NCBI GenBank assembly: GCA_016458225.1
Contig: JAEMGR010000005.1
Location: 434,001-498,000, forward strand
Direction of reading: 5' to 3'
DNA from: Myxococcaceae bacterium JPH2
Lineage (GTDB): Bacteria > Myxococcota > Myxococcia > Myxococcales > Myxococcaceae
DNA: 64,000 nucleotides
Below the pieces are notes generated by a model, which was not told where the DNA came from, did not search any database, and saw nothing but the letters and a program-made list of their open reading frames with translations. Shown piece by piece: positions 43,180-52,489 of this stretch (positions within the stretch are counted from its first letter, which is position 1; each line of letters opens with the position of its first letter). The position numbers and the translations under genes were made by a program.

Positions 43180-46100
43180 AGTTCGCCCACTTCTTCGTAG
43201 ACCGGCCCATCTTCGCGGCCGTGTTGTCCGTGCTGCTGCTCATCGGCGGCGGCCTGTCCCTCACCCAGCTTCCGCTGAGTGAGTACCCCGCCGTCGCGCC
43301 GCCCACCGTGGTGGTGCGCGCGGCCTACCCCGGCGCCAACCCTGGCGTCATCTCCGAGACGGTGGCCGCGCCGCTGGAGCAGGAGATCAACGGCGTCGAG
43401 GGCATGCTCTACATGTCCTCCCAGGCCACCAGCGACGGCCGCGTGTCCGTGACCGTCACCTTCGCGCAGGGCGTGGACGCGGACCTCGCGCAGGTGCAGG
43501 TGCAGAACCGCGTGGCCCGCGCGCAGCCTCGCCTGCCGGTCGAGGTGCAGCGACTGGGGCTCACGACCGAGAAGACGAGCCCGGACATCCTCATGGTGGT
43601 GCACCTCGTGTCGCCGGAGGGGAAGCTGGAGCCGCTGTACCTCTCCAACTACGCGGTGCTCCAGGTGCGCGACGTCCTCCAGCGCATCCCGGGCGTGGGC
43701 AGCGTGGCGGTGTGGGGCGCCGGCGAGTACAGCATGCGCGTCTGGCTGGACCCTCAGAAGCTCGCCGCGCGCAAGCTCACGGCCAACGACGTGGTCAACG
43801 CCATCCGCGAGCAGAACGTGCAGGTGGCCGCCGGCGTGCTGGGACAGCAGCCGGACGCAAGCGCGCCCTTCCAGGTGACGGTCACCACGCAGGGCCGCCT
43901 CACCGACGAGGAGCAGTTCCGCGACGTCGTGGTGCGGGTGGGCGCGGACGGCCAGGTGACGCGCGTGCGCGACGTGGCCCGCGTGGAGCTGGGCGCCAGC
44001 AGCTACGCCTTGCACAGCCAGTTGGACGGCAAGCCCGCGGTGGCCATCGGCATCCTCCAGGCCTCGGGCTCCAACGCGCTCGAGGTCTCCGCGGCGGTGC
44101 GCGCGAAGGTCGCCGAGCTGAGCCAGTCCTTCCCCACCGGCATGGAGTACCAGATCGCCTACGACCCGACCCTCTTCGTGCGCGCCTCCATCAAGAACGT
44201 GGTGGGCACGCTGCTGGAGGCGGTGTTCCTGGTGGTGCTGGTGGTGGTGCTCTTCCTCCAGACGTGGCGCGCCTCCATCATCCCGCTGGCGGCGGTGCCC
44301 GTGTCGCTGGTGGGCACGGCGGCGGCGATGCACATGCTGGGCTTCTCGCTCAACACGCTGTCGCTCTTCGGGTTGGTGCTCTCCATCGGCATCGTGGTGG
44401 ATGACGCCATCGTGGTGGTGGAGAACGTCGAGCGACACATCGAGCTGGGGGCCACGCCGAAGGAGGCCGCGCGCCGCGCCATGACGGAGGTGACGGGCCC
44501 CATCATCGCCATCACGTCCGTGCTGACGGCCGTGTTCGTCCCCACCGCGTTCCTGGGCGGCCTCACCGGCCAGTTCTACCGGCAGTTCGCGCTGACCATC
44601 GCCATCTCCACCCTGCTGTCCGCCTTCAACTCGCTCACGCTCAGCCCCGCGCTGGCGGGCGTGCTCTTGCGCGGCCACCACGACAAGAAGGACGTCCTCA
44701 CGCGGTTCATGTCGTGGGCGTTCGGAGGCTGGCTGTTCCGGCCGTTCAACCGCTTCTTCGAGAAGGCCTCGTCCGGCTACGTGAGCACGGTGCGCAAGCT
44801 GGTGCGCATCAGCGCGCTCGTCCTCGCCGTCTACGCCGGCCTGCTCGTGCTCACGTGGGTGGGCTTCAACCGCGTGCCCACGGGCTTCGTGCCCATGCAG
44901 GACAAGTACTACCTGGTGGGCATCGCCCAGCTTCCTCCGGCGGCCTCGCTCGACCGGACGGACGCCGTGGTGAAGAAGATGTCCGAGATTGCCATGGCGG
45001 AGAAGGGCGTGGCCCACGTGGTGGCCTTCTCCGGCATGTCCATCAACGGCTTCGTCAGCGCCTCCAACTCGGCCGTCGTCTTCACGGTGTTGGACCCCTT
45101 CGAGCAGCGCACCACGAAGGACCTCTCCGCGTCCGCCATCGCGCACCGGCTGCAGGCCAAGTTCTTCACCATCCAGGACGGGTTCGCGGGCATGTTCGAG
45201 CCGCCGCCCGTGCCCGGCATGGGTGACCGCGCGGGCTTCAAGCTCCAACTGGAGGACCGCGCGGGCCTGGGCCCGGACGCGCTCTACGCCGCGAGCCAGT
45301 CGCTCGTGCAGGCCGCCTCCGCGCAGCCGGAGCTGATGGGGTTGATGTCCAGCTTCGAGGTCAACGTGCCCCAGTTCCGACTGGACGTGGACCGCGTGAA
45401 GGCGAAGACGCTGGGCGTGCCGCTGTCCGAGGTCTTCGACTCCCTGCAGATCCACCTGGGCTCGCTCTACGTGAACGACTTCAACCGCTTCGGTCGCACG
45501 TACCAGGTGAACGTCCAGGCGGACGCGCCCTTCCGCATGCAGCCGGAGGACATTGGCCGGCTCCAGGTGCGCAGCGTCCAGGGTGAGATGGTCCCGCTCG
45601 CCTCGCTGGTGAGGGTGGTGCCCGCCTTCGGTCCGGACCAGGTGCCGCGCTACAACGGCTACCCCTCGGCGGACCTCATCGGCATGGCGCGTCCGGGCGT
45701 CAGCTCGGGTCAGGCCGTGGCGGCCATGGAGCGCATCGCGACGCAGACGCTGCCCGCGGGCGTGGGCTTCGAGTGGACGGACCTCACGTTCCAGGAGAAG
45801 CGCGCGGGCAAGGAGGGGCTCTTCGTCTTCCCGCTCGCCATCCTGCTGGCCTTCCTCATCCTCGCGGCCCAGTACAACAGCTGGTCGCTGCCGCTGGCCG
45901 TGCTCCTCACCGTGCCGCTCGCGCTTCTCAGCGCGCTGGTGGGCGTGTGGTGGGTGGGGGGAGACAACAACATCTTCACCCAGATTGGTCTGGTGGTGCT
46001 GGTGGGCCTCGCGGCGAAGAACGCCATCCTCATCGTCGAGTTCGCTCGCGCCCAGGAGGATGAAGGCGTGGACGTGGTCCAGGCGGCGCTGGAGGCGTGC

Positions 46101-46361
46101 CGGTTGCGCCTGCGGCCCATCCTGATGACGTCCATCGCGTTCATCATGGGCGTGGTGCCGCTGGCTCGGGCCACGGGCGCTGGCGCGGAGATGCGGCAGG
46201 CCATGGGTGTGGCGGTGCTCGCCGGAATGCTGGGCGTGACGCTGTTCGGCCTCGTGCTGACGCCCATCTTCTACATCGTCATCCGCAAGCTGTCGGCGAG
46301 CCGGCCCGAGGAGCGGACCGAAGCGCTCGCGCCGGCGGTGCCCCAGGCCGAAGGCCACTGA
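43176..46361 (+). CDS. RND multidrug efflux pump, HAE-1 (AcrB-like) family
   Basis: A 1061-aa pump, standard length. It starts MKFAHFFVDRPIFAAVLSVLLL, the common HAE-1 opening. The proton-relay TM4 motif is GIVVDDAIVVVENVERH with Asp409 and Asp410; the partner Lys-bearing TM10 motif is LVVLVGLAAKNAILIVEFA. Periplasmic porter and docking loops lie in both halves, including GVEGMLYMSSQATSDGRVSV and FPTGMEYQIAYDPT. Residues match the AcrB/MexF type that expels hydrophobic drugs, rather than heavy-metal (CzcA) pumps. It overlaps the adaptor gene by 4 bp. No outer-membrane factor follows; the next gene is unrelated. Confidence 0.96.
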   Translation: MKFAHFFVDRPIFAAVLSVLLLIGGGLSLTQLPLSEYPAVAPPTVVVRAAYPGANPGVISETVAAPLEQEINGVEGMLYMSSQATSDGRVSVTVTFAQGVDADLAQVQVQNRVARAQPRLPVEVQRLGLTTEKTSPDILMVVHLVSPEGKLEPLYLSNYAVLQVRDVLQRIPGVGSVAVWGAGEYSMRVWLDPQKLAARKLTANDVVNAIREQNVQVAAGVLGQQPDASAPFQVTVTTQGRLTDEEQFRDVVVRVGADGQVTRVRDVARVELGASSYALHSQLDGKPAVAIGILQASGSNALEVSAAVRAKVAELSQSFPTGMEYQIAYDPTLFVRASIKNVVGTLLEAVFLVVLVVVLFLQTWRASIIPLAAVPVSLVGTAAAMHMLGFSLNTLSLFGLVLSIGIVVDDAIVVVENVERHIELGATPKEAARRAMTEVTGPIIAITSVLTAVFVPTAFLGGLTGQFYRQFALTIAISTLLSAFNSLTLSPALAGVLLRGHHDKKDVLTRFMSWAFGGWLFRPFNRFFEKASSGYVSTVRKLVRISALVLAVYAGLLVLTWVGFNRVPTGFVPMQDKYYLVGIAQLPPAASLDRTDAVVKKMSEIAMAEKGVAHVVAFSGMSINGFVSASNSAVVFTVLDPFEQRTTKDLSASAIAHRLQAKFFTIQDGFAGMFEPPPVPGMGDRAGFKLQLEDRAGLGPDALYAASQSLVQAASAQPELMGLMSSFEVNVPQFRLDVDRVKAKTLGVPLSEVFDSLQIHLGSLYVNDFNRFGRTYQVNVQADAPFRMQPEDIGRLQVRSVQGEMVPLASLVRVVPAFGPDQVPRYNGYPSADLIGMARPGVSSGQAVAAMERIATQTLPAGVGFEWTDLTFQEKRAGKEGLFVFPLAILLAFLILAAQYNSWSLPLAVLLTVPLALLSALVGVWWVGGDNNIFTQIGLVVLVGLAAKNAILIVEFARAQEDEGVDVVQAALEACRLRLRPILMTSIAFIMGVVPLARATGAGAEMRQAMGVAVLAGMLGVTLFGLVLTPIFYIVIRKLSASRPEERTEALAPAVPQAEGH

Positions 46362-46515
46362 GTCATCCCACCGGACGACGCGCCCACTGCCCCGCGGGGC
46401 ATGGGGGTGTCGTCCGGTGATGCATTTCCCCCGGGCAACACTCGACCCGAGGGCAGATTGTGCCTTCCCCGCGCGTGGCCGAGATTGCCTCGCCAGTGAC
46501 TCGCGGGGACGGCAC

Positions 46516-47031
46516 ATGCGGACGATGATGGCTCGCACGGCGTGGCGCGCGCTCGCGGCGGTGCACCTGCTGCTCGCGGTGGGAACGGTGCTCCACGTGC
46601 GGCCCTTCCCGCCCGGCTCGCTCGCGGAGGGCTTCCTCCAGGCGCACGCGCAATGGAGCGGCGTGAGCGCACGCTACGGCCTCTTCGCCCCGACGGTACG
46701 CCCCACGGTGCGCGTCTCCTTCGACGTGGGGCTCGGGCCAGGGCGCCGCGTGCGCGACGACCTCCCCTTCGCCAGCGACGTGGTGAACCAGCGCGTGCAC
46801 TCGCCGCGGAGCACCGTCGCGCTGCGCGACGTGCAAGAGGACCTCGCGCGGGACTGGGCCACGGTCATGTTCCGCCGCCACCCGGACGCGCGCAGCGTCA
46901 ACGTGATGGTGGATGAGCTGTACCTGCCGGCCATGGAGGACTACCGCGTGGGCAGCCGGCCCATGTGGGCGGTGGCCTACCGCGCGGAAGTCCCGCGCCG
47001 CGACTCGCAGCCCCGAGCGGACGCGCCATGA
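46516..47031 (+). CDS. Small exported or membrane-anchored protein coupled to an HTTM gene
   Basis: A 171-aa protein starting MRTMMARTAWRALAAVHLLLAVG, with a single hydrophobic N-terminal segment as anchor or signal. The rest is alpha/beta: HAQWSGVSARYGLFAPTV, TVRVSFDVGLGPGRRVRDDL and ATVMFRRHPDARSVNVMVDE, WAVAYRAEV. Its stop overlaps the ATG of the HTTM gene (ATGA), so the two are translationally coupled. In other bacteria HTTM proteins are often paired with a protein of similar size containing a TM helix and an SGVxxRYxxFAP-like motif; this one has SGVSARYGLFAP. It is likely a partner subunit. Confidence 0.7.
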   Translation: MRTMMARTAWRALAAVHLLLAVGTVLHVRPFPPGSLAEGFLQAHAQWSGVSARYGLFAPTVRPTVRVSFDVGLGPGRRVRDDLPFASDVVNQRVHSPRSTVALRDVQEDLARDWATVMFRRHPDARSVNVMVDELYLPAMEDYRVGSRPMWAVAYRAEVPRRDSQPRADAP

Positions 47032-47984
47032 CGGCCGCCCTCGACACGCGCGGGCTGGGCCGCAAGCTGGCGGCGTTCGTGACGGAGCCCGTGGCCCCGC
47101 ATCCCCTCGCCTTCTTCCGCGTCGGCGTGGCCCTGGTGCTGCTCGCACAAGGGTGGATGCAGGCGGACACGCTCGTGTCCCTCTTCGGGGACCAGGGCCT
47201 CCTGCCGTGGGGCCTCTCCGAGCCGCTCGCCTCGCCGTGGGTTCCCCGCGTGGGCGTCCTCACGCATGCGCTGCAGTCCGTGGGCGTCTCGCCCAGCCAG
47301 TGCGTCACCGGCGTGCTCGTCGTCTACGGCGTGGCGCTGGTGGGGCTGCTGCTCGGCTGGCGCACGCGGGCCAGCGCCGCGGTGGCCTGGGTCGTCCACG
47401 CCGTGCTGCTCAACAGCGGGGCCCTCTTCGAGCACGGGCTGGAGGTCTTCGCCCCGCTCAGCCTGTTCTATTGCGCGCTCATGCCCGTGGGCGCCGCGCT
47501 GTCCCTGGACAAGCTGGCGGGCCGCGCGTCCAGCGCGCCCTCGGCGGAGGCGACACTGTCGCTGCGCGTGCTCCAGCTCCACCTGTGCCTCGTGTACCTG
47601 TCCACCGGCGTGGAGAAGGCGCTGGCGCCGTCGTGGCAAGACGGCACCGCGCTGTGGGCGACGTGGATGCAGCCCCCGCTCGCGCGGTTCGACCTCGCGT
47701 GGCTCGCCTTCCACCCGGGGCTCGCGAAGGCCGCCACGTGGGGCGTGCTCGGCATCGAGCTGGGCTATGCGCCGTGCGTCTGGTGGAAGGCGACGCGAGC
47801 GCCGTGGGTGGTGCTCACGCTGGGGATGCACCTGGCCACGGGACTGGTGCTGGGCCTGTGGCTGCCCAGCCTCCTGTTGTCCGTGCTCACCTTCGCGGCG
47901 TTCGGCTACCTGCCCTTCACGCAGGCCCTGACAGCCCGCGTGCAGACCCGCGCGATGGCGGCCGCCTACCAGCGCGCGCCCTAG
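47028..47984 (+). CDS. HTTM domain membrane protein (vitamin K-dependent gamma-carboxylase-like)
   Basis: A 318-aa protein with about seven hydrophobic segments, starting MTAALDTRGLGRKLAAFVTEP at an ATG overlapping the upstream stop. The HTTM signatures are ALAFFRVGVALVLLAQ-like start (LAFFRVGVALVLL), VSLFGDQGLLPWGL, VVHAVLLNSGALFEHGLEVFAPLSLFYCAL and LQLHLCLVYLSTGVEKAL. HTTM is the transmembrane part of vitamin K-dependent gamma-glutamyl carboxylases; bacterial stand-alone versions have unknown function, and no gamma-carboxylase C-terminal lumenal domain is present here. Convergent with an oxidoreductase gene; the two stop codons overlap in CTAG. Confidence 0.85.
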   Translation: MTAALDTRGLGRKLAAFVTEPVAPHPLAFFRVGVALVLLAQGWMQADTLVSLFGDQGLLPWGLSEPLASPWVPRVGVLTHALQSVGVSPSQCVTGVLVVYGVALVGLLLGWRTRASAAVAWVVHAVLLNSGALFEHGLEVFAPLSLFYCALMPVGAALSLDKLAGRASSAPSAEATLSLRVLQLHLCLVYLSTGVEKALAPSWQDGTALWATWMQPPLARFDLAWLAFHPGLAKAATWGVLGIELGYAPCVWWKATRAPWVVLTLGMHLATGLVLGLWLPSLLLSVLTFAAFGYLPFTQALTARVQTRAMAAAYQRAP

Positions 47985-49078
47985 CCGTTCCAGACCTGAC
48001 GCTGCCCCGTGTCCGAGGAACGCTGGATGGCGTCCAGCAAGCGGTAGCGGTTCACCGCGTCCGTGAAGTCCGGCGCGGTGCGCGTGCCCTCCGCGAGGTC
48101 GCGCGCGAAGCCCGCGTACACGTGCGCCATGCGGTGCGCCTCCGGGTCCAGCGCGCCCAGCGGCAACCAGGAGTAGCGCTCCGGGATGGGCAGCGGCTCG
48201 AGCGCCTGGCCATCGCCGCGCGCCGCGAGCAGTTGGTAGTCGTCCGTCACGACGAGGTCTCCCTCGGTGCCGGTGAGCGTCCACCGGATGGAGCCGCCGT
48301 TGCGCTTGCCCGCCTCGAAGTGGGCGGACAACACCGCCCCATTTCGCAGCGTGCCGCTGAGCAGCACCTGGTCCGGCGTGCTCACCGGGAGCACCTCGCC
48401 CGTCTCGATGATGGTCGTGTGGTCGAACTGGCGCGCGACCACCGCGGAGAACTCACGCGGCTCGCCCACGGCGTGGAGCACCATGTCCAGGTAGTGGGCC
48501 GTGAAGATGGTCAGCGCGCTGGCGCCGTTGGCCACGTCGGCGGTGTAGGCCACGTTGGCGGCGCGCCGCGCGCCCAAGGGCGGCATGGCCGCGTGCAGCG
48601 TCACCGAGCGCAGCTTGCCCAGATACCCTTCCGCCAAGAGGTCCTTGAGGTAGCGCACGCTCGGCGCCAACCGCCGCTGCAACCCGATGGCGTGACGGAC
48701 GCCGGCCTTCTCCGCCAGGGCATGCAGCGCGGTGGTCTGCGCGAGCGAGGCGCCCAGCGGCCACTCGCAGAAGACGTGCTTGCCCGCGTGGATGGCCGCG
48801 CGCACCCACCGGTCATGCTCCGGCGTCTTCACCGAGACCACCACCAGGTCCACGTCCGGGTGCGTGACGAGCGCCTCCGCGCCCTCGAACGCGTGCGGCA
48901 CCCCGAAGCGCCGCGCCGTCTCCTCCGCGCTCGCCTTGCGCGTCGTGCTCACCGCGGTCAGCTCGAACTGCGGCAATGCCTGGAGCGCCGGCAGGTGCGC
49001 GTACATCGCCCACCCTCCGCTCGAACTGGCGCCAATGACTCCCACCCGAATCCGGCCCTGCGTGCGTGTCCCGCTCAT
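47981..49078 (-). CDS. Gfo/Idh/MocA family oxidoreductase, Gal80/GFOR-like
   Basis: A 365-aa NAD(P)-dependent enzyme. The start MSGTRTQGRIRVGVIGASS is preceded by CGGGAGGGCAC; two upstream in-frame ATGs are less well placed. The Rossmann part has VGVIGASSSGGWAMYAHLPALQALPQFELTAVST, then VTHPDVDLVVVSVKTPEHDRW and HVFCEWPLGASLAQT. In most of the family the catalytic motif is CEKP; here it is CEWP, as in Gal80-like and some glucose-fructose oxidoreductase-like proteins, so the usual lysine is absent. The C-terminal part has NGGSIRWTLTGTEGDLVVTD. Likely a sugar-related dehydrogenase or a binding protein that lost activity; substrate unknown. Confidence 0.85.
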   Translation of the reverse strand: MSGTRTQGRIRVGVIGASSSGGWAMYAHLPALQALPQFELTAVSTTRKASAEETARRFGVPHAFEGAEALVTHPDVDLVVVSVKTPEHDRWVRAAIHAGKHVFCEWPLGASLAQTTALHALAEKAGVRHAIGLQRRLAPSVRYLKDLLAEGYLGKLRSVTLHAAMPPLGARRAANVAYTADVANGASALTIFTAHYLDMVLHAVGEPREFSAVVARQFDHTTIIETGEVLPVSTPDQVLLSGTLRNGAVLSAHFEAGKRNGGSIRWTLTGTEGDLVVTDDYQLLAARGDGQALEPLPIPERYSWLPLGALDPEAHRMAHVYAGFARDLAEGTRTAPDFTDAVNRYRLLDAIQRSSDTGQRQVWNG

Positions 49079-49197
49079 GTGCCCTCCCGACATGCGCTCC
49101 GCGAGCCCAGGCCCGAAGCGGAGGCCACCTCCTGATAGAGAGGTCACCTCCGGATTTCAAGCCAAAGTCGAAGAAGACGACGCGCCGTCGAGGGGGC

Positions 49198-51165
49198 TCA
49201 GGGGCGGGGGGCCGCGGCCAGCTCGGACTGCGCGCCGTTGCGGAACGCGTAGCTGGCCGCCTGGTAGTACGCGATGGTCTCGTCCAGCAGGGCGTCATCC
49301 GAGCTGCGCGGGGTGAGCGCGTTCGTCTTGGGGTCGTAGCGGAACTGCGTCTCCTGGCGCACGGGCTTGAGCACGGCGAAGTTGCCGCGCTCCAGCAGCG
49401 CGAGCTTCTGGTACGTGCCCATCAAGGCGCCCGCCACGGCGGGGTCGATGCGGCGCACGTCCCGGCCGAAGAAGCGGCTCGGGTAGCTCCAGTTGAGGAG
49501 CCCCAGCAGCGTGGGCGCGTAGTCCACCTGGCTCGTCAGCGTGGTGATGTGGCCGGGGGCCACCTGACCACCGGGCGCGTAAATCATGAGCGGGATGGCG
49601 TAGCGCTGGATGGGCAGCTCGCTGCTGCCGGCGGAGCTGGCGCAGTGGTCCGCGACGATGACGAAGACGGTGTTCTTGAACCACGGCCGGGTGGACGCCT
49701 CACGCAGGAACTTGCCCACCGCGTAGTCGGTGTACTTCACCGCGCCAGCGCGGCCGGACGCCTTGGGCGGCAGGTCGATGCGGCCCTCGGGGTACGCGTA
49801 CGGCCGGTGGTTCGACGTGGTCATCACGAAGTGGAAGAACGGCTTCTTCGCGGCGTCCGCGGCATCGGCCTCGCGCAGCACCCAGCGGAAGAGGTCCTCG
49901 TCGCAGGCGCCCCACGCGGTGGAGAACGTGACGTCCTCCTTCGCCACGGCGGTGCGGTCCACCACGCGGTAGCCGTTCTCGCCGAAGAAGTAGTTCATGT
50001 TGTCGAAGTAGCCGTAGCCCCCGTAGACGAAGGCCGTGTCGTAGCCCCGCGTCCGGAACACGCTGCCCAGCGTGAAGAGGTGCTCGTTGCCCGGGCGCTT
50101 GAGGATGGAGCGGCCCGGCGTGGGCGGCAGCGCCAGCGTGAGCGCCTCCATGCCTCGGTCCGTGCGGTTGCCCGTGGCGTAGAAGCGGTCGAAGACGAGG
50201 CTCTGCTGCGCGATGCGATCCAACTCCGGCGTCAGCTTGGAGCGCGCGTTGTAGGCGCCCACGAACTCGGCGCTCAGGCTCTCCACGGTGATTTGGATGA
50301 CATTGGGCCTGAGCTCGGTGCCCGCGTTGCGCACCTCGTGCAGCGCATCGCGCGCGCCCGATGACGGCACGGACACCGTGGGGTCCTCGGCCAGCTCCGA
50401 GTGCAGCCGACGGAAGGCGTCGTCCACGGGCAGCGTCAGGTAGAACTGGTCGTACTCCAGCTCGTTGTTGCGGAAGGCGGAGAAGATGGCCCACACGCCG
50501 TTCTTCGCCAGCTCGCGGTTGTAGTTGTTGGCGAAGCTGGGCAGCAGGTTCGAGTCCAGCCCCAGGCCCACCACCGCCGCCACCGCCAGCCACACGCCGC
50601 CCGCGCGCAGGCGCTCACGCCAGGACTCCGCTGGAGCCTCCAGCCACACCCCCACCGCCCCGGAGCGGGCCACGGCCAGCGTGCCCAGCGCCGCCAACAC
50701 CCCGAGCCCGGTCAGCGCGGCCGGGATGGGGTAGGACTCGCGGATGTTGGCGATGACCTCGTTCGTGTAGACGAGGTAGTCCACCGCGATGAAGTTGAAG
50801 CGCACGCCGAACTCGTCCCAGAACAGCCACTCCGCCGCCGCGATGAACAGCAGCGCGAAGAGCGAGACGAACACGCCCGCGTGCGCGAGCACCCGCGCCG
50901 CTCGCCCCTGAAGCAGCCCCTTGGGCAGCAGCGTGGACACCACCACGCCGGGCAGCGCGAACAGCACGCCCGCGCCCACGTCGAACAGCAGGCCCCAGAA
51001 CAGCGACGCGACCAGGCTCGAGTCCAACGAGACCTGCCGCGCCGACTTCACCCACAACGCGATGCGCGTGAGCTGCGCCACGACGACGAACAGCAGGACG
51101 AACAACGCGGCATAGCCATGGCGTCGGGCGAGGAGTCGGCGTGCGAGCAGGGAGGGCTTCATCAT
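49198..51165 (-). CDS. LTA synthase family protein (membrane phosphoglycerol transferase/sulfatase fold)
   Basis: A 655-aa membrane enzyme. I start it at the first of two adjacent ATGs giving MMKPSLLARR; the Shine-Dalgarno is weak. Residues 15 to 190 hold five hydrophobic segments. The C-terminal extracellular domain has the LtaS-type metal and nucleophile residues: ITVESLSAEFVGAYN (Glu), FYATGNRTDRGMEAL with the catalytic Thr in NRTDRG, then FHFVMTTSNHRPYAYPEG, and VIVADHCASSAGSSELP with the Asp-His pair. These enzymes transfer phosphoglycerol or phosphoethanolamine head groups to glycans or lipids. Gram-negatives lack lipoteichoic acid, so a role in periplasmic glucan or lipid decoration is more likely. 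Substrate inferred only. Confidence 0.9.
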   Translation of the reverse strand: MMKPSLLARRLLARRHGYAALFVLLFVVVAQLTRIALWVKSARQVSLDSSLVASLFWGLLFDVGAGVLFALPGVVVSTLLPKGLLQGRAARVLAHAGVFVSLFALLFIAAAEWLFWDEFGVRFNFIAVDYLVYTNEVIANIRESYPIPAALTGLGVLAALGTLAVARSGAVGVWLEAPAESWRERLRAGGVWLAVAAVVGLGLDSNLLPSFANNYNRELAKNGVWAIFSAFRNNELEYDQFYLTLPVDDAFRRLHSELAEDPTVSVPSSGARDALHEVRNAGTELRPNVIQITVESLSAEFVGAYNARSKLTPELDRIAQQSLVFDRFYATGNRTDRGMEALTLALPPTPGRSILKRPGNEHLFTLGSVFRTRGYDTAFVYGGYGYFDNMNYFFGENGYRVVDRTAVAKEDVTFSTAWGACDEDLFRWVLREADAADAAKKPFFHFVMTTSNHRPYAYPEGRIDLPPKASGRAGAVKYTDYAVGKFLREASTRPWFKNTVFVIVADHCASSAGSSELPIQRYAIPLMIYAPGGQVAPGHITTLTSQVDYAPTLLGLLNWSYPSRFFGRDVRRIDPAVAGALMGTYQKLALLERGNFAVLKPVRQETQFRYDPKTNALTPRSSDDALLDETIAYYQAASYAFRNGAQSELAAAPRP

Positions 51166-51288
51166 GGGCGGGGCCTGGATGGGGCGGGGCGCCTCGGCCG
51201 CGGCGGCCCCTCCGTATTGCAAACCACAACACCGCTCGGAGGGCCAGTTGCCCCTGTGGGCCCCCTCCCCCGCTCGGGCCTCCCCGCC

Positions 51289-52332
51289 TCAGGGCGCGCG
51301 CACGTCGCGCCACCAGGGCGTGAGCCCCTCGACGCGGCTGGGCTCGATGACCTCGCCCAGCCGGGGGGTGAGCAGCCGCGCCCCTTGCGCCTCGGCCAGC
51401 CGGACGAGCGTCTCCGCCGGCTCATCCCAGGCGTGCAAGGCGAGGTCGAACGTGCCCCAGTGCACCGGCAGCAGCGCGCCGCCGCCCAGCATGGCGTGGG
51501 CCTTCAGCGCGTTCTCCGGGCCCAGGTGGATGGAGCCCCAGCTCGGATGGAACGCGCCGACCTCCAGCATCACCAGGTCGAAGGGCCCGTGCTTGCGGCC
51601 AATCTCCTCGAACTCGGGGGTCAGCCCGGTGTCCCCACTGAAGAAGACGCGGCGGCGCGCGGTGGTCAGCACCCACGACGCCCAGAGGGTCTGGTTGCGC
51701 CTCCCCACCCCGCGCCCGGAGAAGTGCTGCGCGGGCGTCGCGGTGAAGCGCACCGGCCCTACCGTGGCCTCCTCGCCCCAGTCCAGCTCGGTGATGCGCT
51801 CGGGCGCGACACCGAACGCCTCCAGGTGCGCGCCCACGCCCAGCGCGGTGATGAACGGCACGCCCATCGCCGCCAGCTCGTGGATGGTGGAGCGGCACAG
51901 GTGGTCATAGTGGTCGTGCGACACCAGCACCGCGTCCAGCGGCGGCAGCGACGCGAGCGACACGGGCGCGGCGTGGAAGCGCTTGGGCCCCACGAAGGAC
52001 ATGGGCGAGGCCCGCTCGCCCCACACCGGATCCGTGAGGATCCGCGCCCCGTCCAGCTCCAGGAGCAGCGTGCTGTGGCCCAGCCACGTCACGCGGAAGC
52101 CCGTCTCCACCGGGCGCGCCCACGACTCGCGAGGGTCCAACACCGGCAGCGGGCCCGGGGGCGTGCGCTGCGCGCCGCCAAAGAAGAACTCCCCCACCAG
52201 CGGCAACGGATTGCCCTGGACCACCGGGACCGCGGGGGCCGTGTTGCGAAACCGCCCGTCGGCGAACTGGCGGGAGGCCTGCACCCGCTCCAGTCGCGCA
52301 CCCTGCACACGTCCACTCCGAGAAGAACCCAT
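51289..52332 (-). CDS. Metallo-beta-lactamase fold hydrolase (NAPE-PLD/UlaG-like)
   Basis: A 347-aa protein. It has RVTWLGHSTLLLELDGARILTDPVWG, then AVLVSHDHYDHLCRSTI with the HxHxDH zinc site, TPAQHFSGRG (third ligand His), FFSGDTGLTPEFEEIG (bridging Asp) and LPVHWGTFDLALHAWDEP (last His). The FxGPKRF, HYDHL and WASW...FSGDTG blocks and the length match the group of bacterial proteins similar to N-acyl phosphatidylethanolamine phospholipase D and the RomA family. A lipid phosphodiesterase role is possible. The N-terminal 50 residues have VPVVQGNPLPLVGEFFFGG, common in this group, with no signal peptide. It lies 123 bp upstream of the LtaS-like gene start on the same strand. Confidence 0.88.
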   Translation of the reverse strand: MGSSRSGRVQGARLERVQASRQFADGRFRNTAPAVPVVQGNPLPLVGEFFFGGAQRTPPGPLPVLDPRESWARPVETGFRVTWLGHSTLLLELDGARILTDPVWGERASPMSFVGPKRFHAAPVSLASLPPLDAVLVSHDHYDHLCRSTIHELAAMGVPFITALGVGAHLEAFGVAPERITELDWGEEATVGPVRFTATPAQHFSGRGVGRRNQTLWASWVLTTARRRVFFSGDTGLTPEFEEIGRKHGPFDLVMLEVGAFHPSWGSIHLGPENALKAHAMLGGGALLPVHWGTFDLALHAWDEPAETLVRLAEAQGARLLTPRLGEVIEPSRVEGLTPWWRDVRAP

Positions 52333-52415
52333 CCCGGCTATCTAATGGGCCCTCTGCTCCGGGGAAAGGCCACCACGCCCGGCGACCCGGCCGGCCTGTC
52401 GGGCGCCAACGCGAA

Positions 52416-52465
52416 CGCCCCGCGAGGGACCGCTCCTGAGCCCAGGAGATGGTCCGCGCGGGGCG
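52416..52465 (-). terminator. 50-bp near-perfect hairpin after the LysM/SLT gene
   Basis: Stem segments CGCCCCGCG/CGCGGGGCG (9 bp), GGACC/GGTCC (5 bp) and CTCCTG/CAGGAG (6 bp) are separated by 1-2-nt bulges and capped by a 4-nt AGCC loop. It begins 24 nt after the stop codon on the minus strand. It lacks a U-tract, but the stability suggests a terminator or an mRNA 3' protecting structure. Confidence 0.6.
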
Positions 52466-52489
52466 CGCGAGGAAGCGAAGCCGCGGAGC

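Noticed and set aside
43170-46538. Opposite-strand open frame of over 1100 codons across the RND pump
   Set aside because: Composition is dominated by His, Arg, Gly and Val from reading GC-biased codons backwards; the pump on the plus strand is unmistakable.
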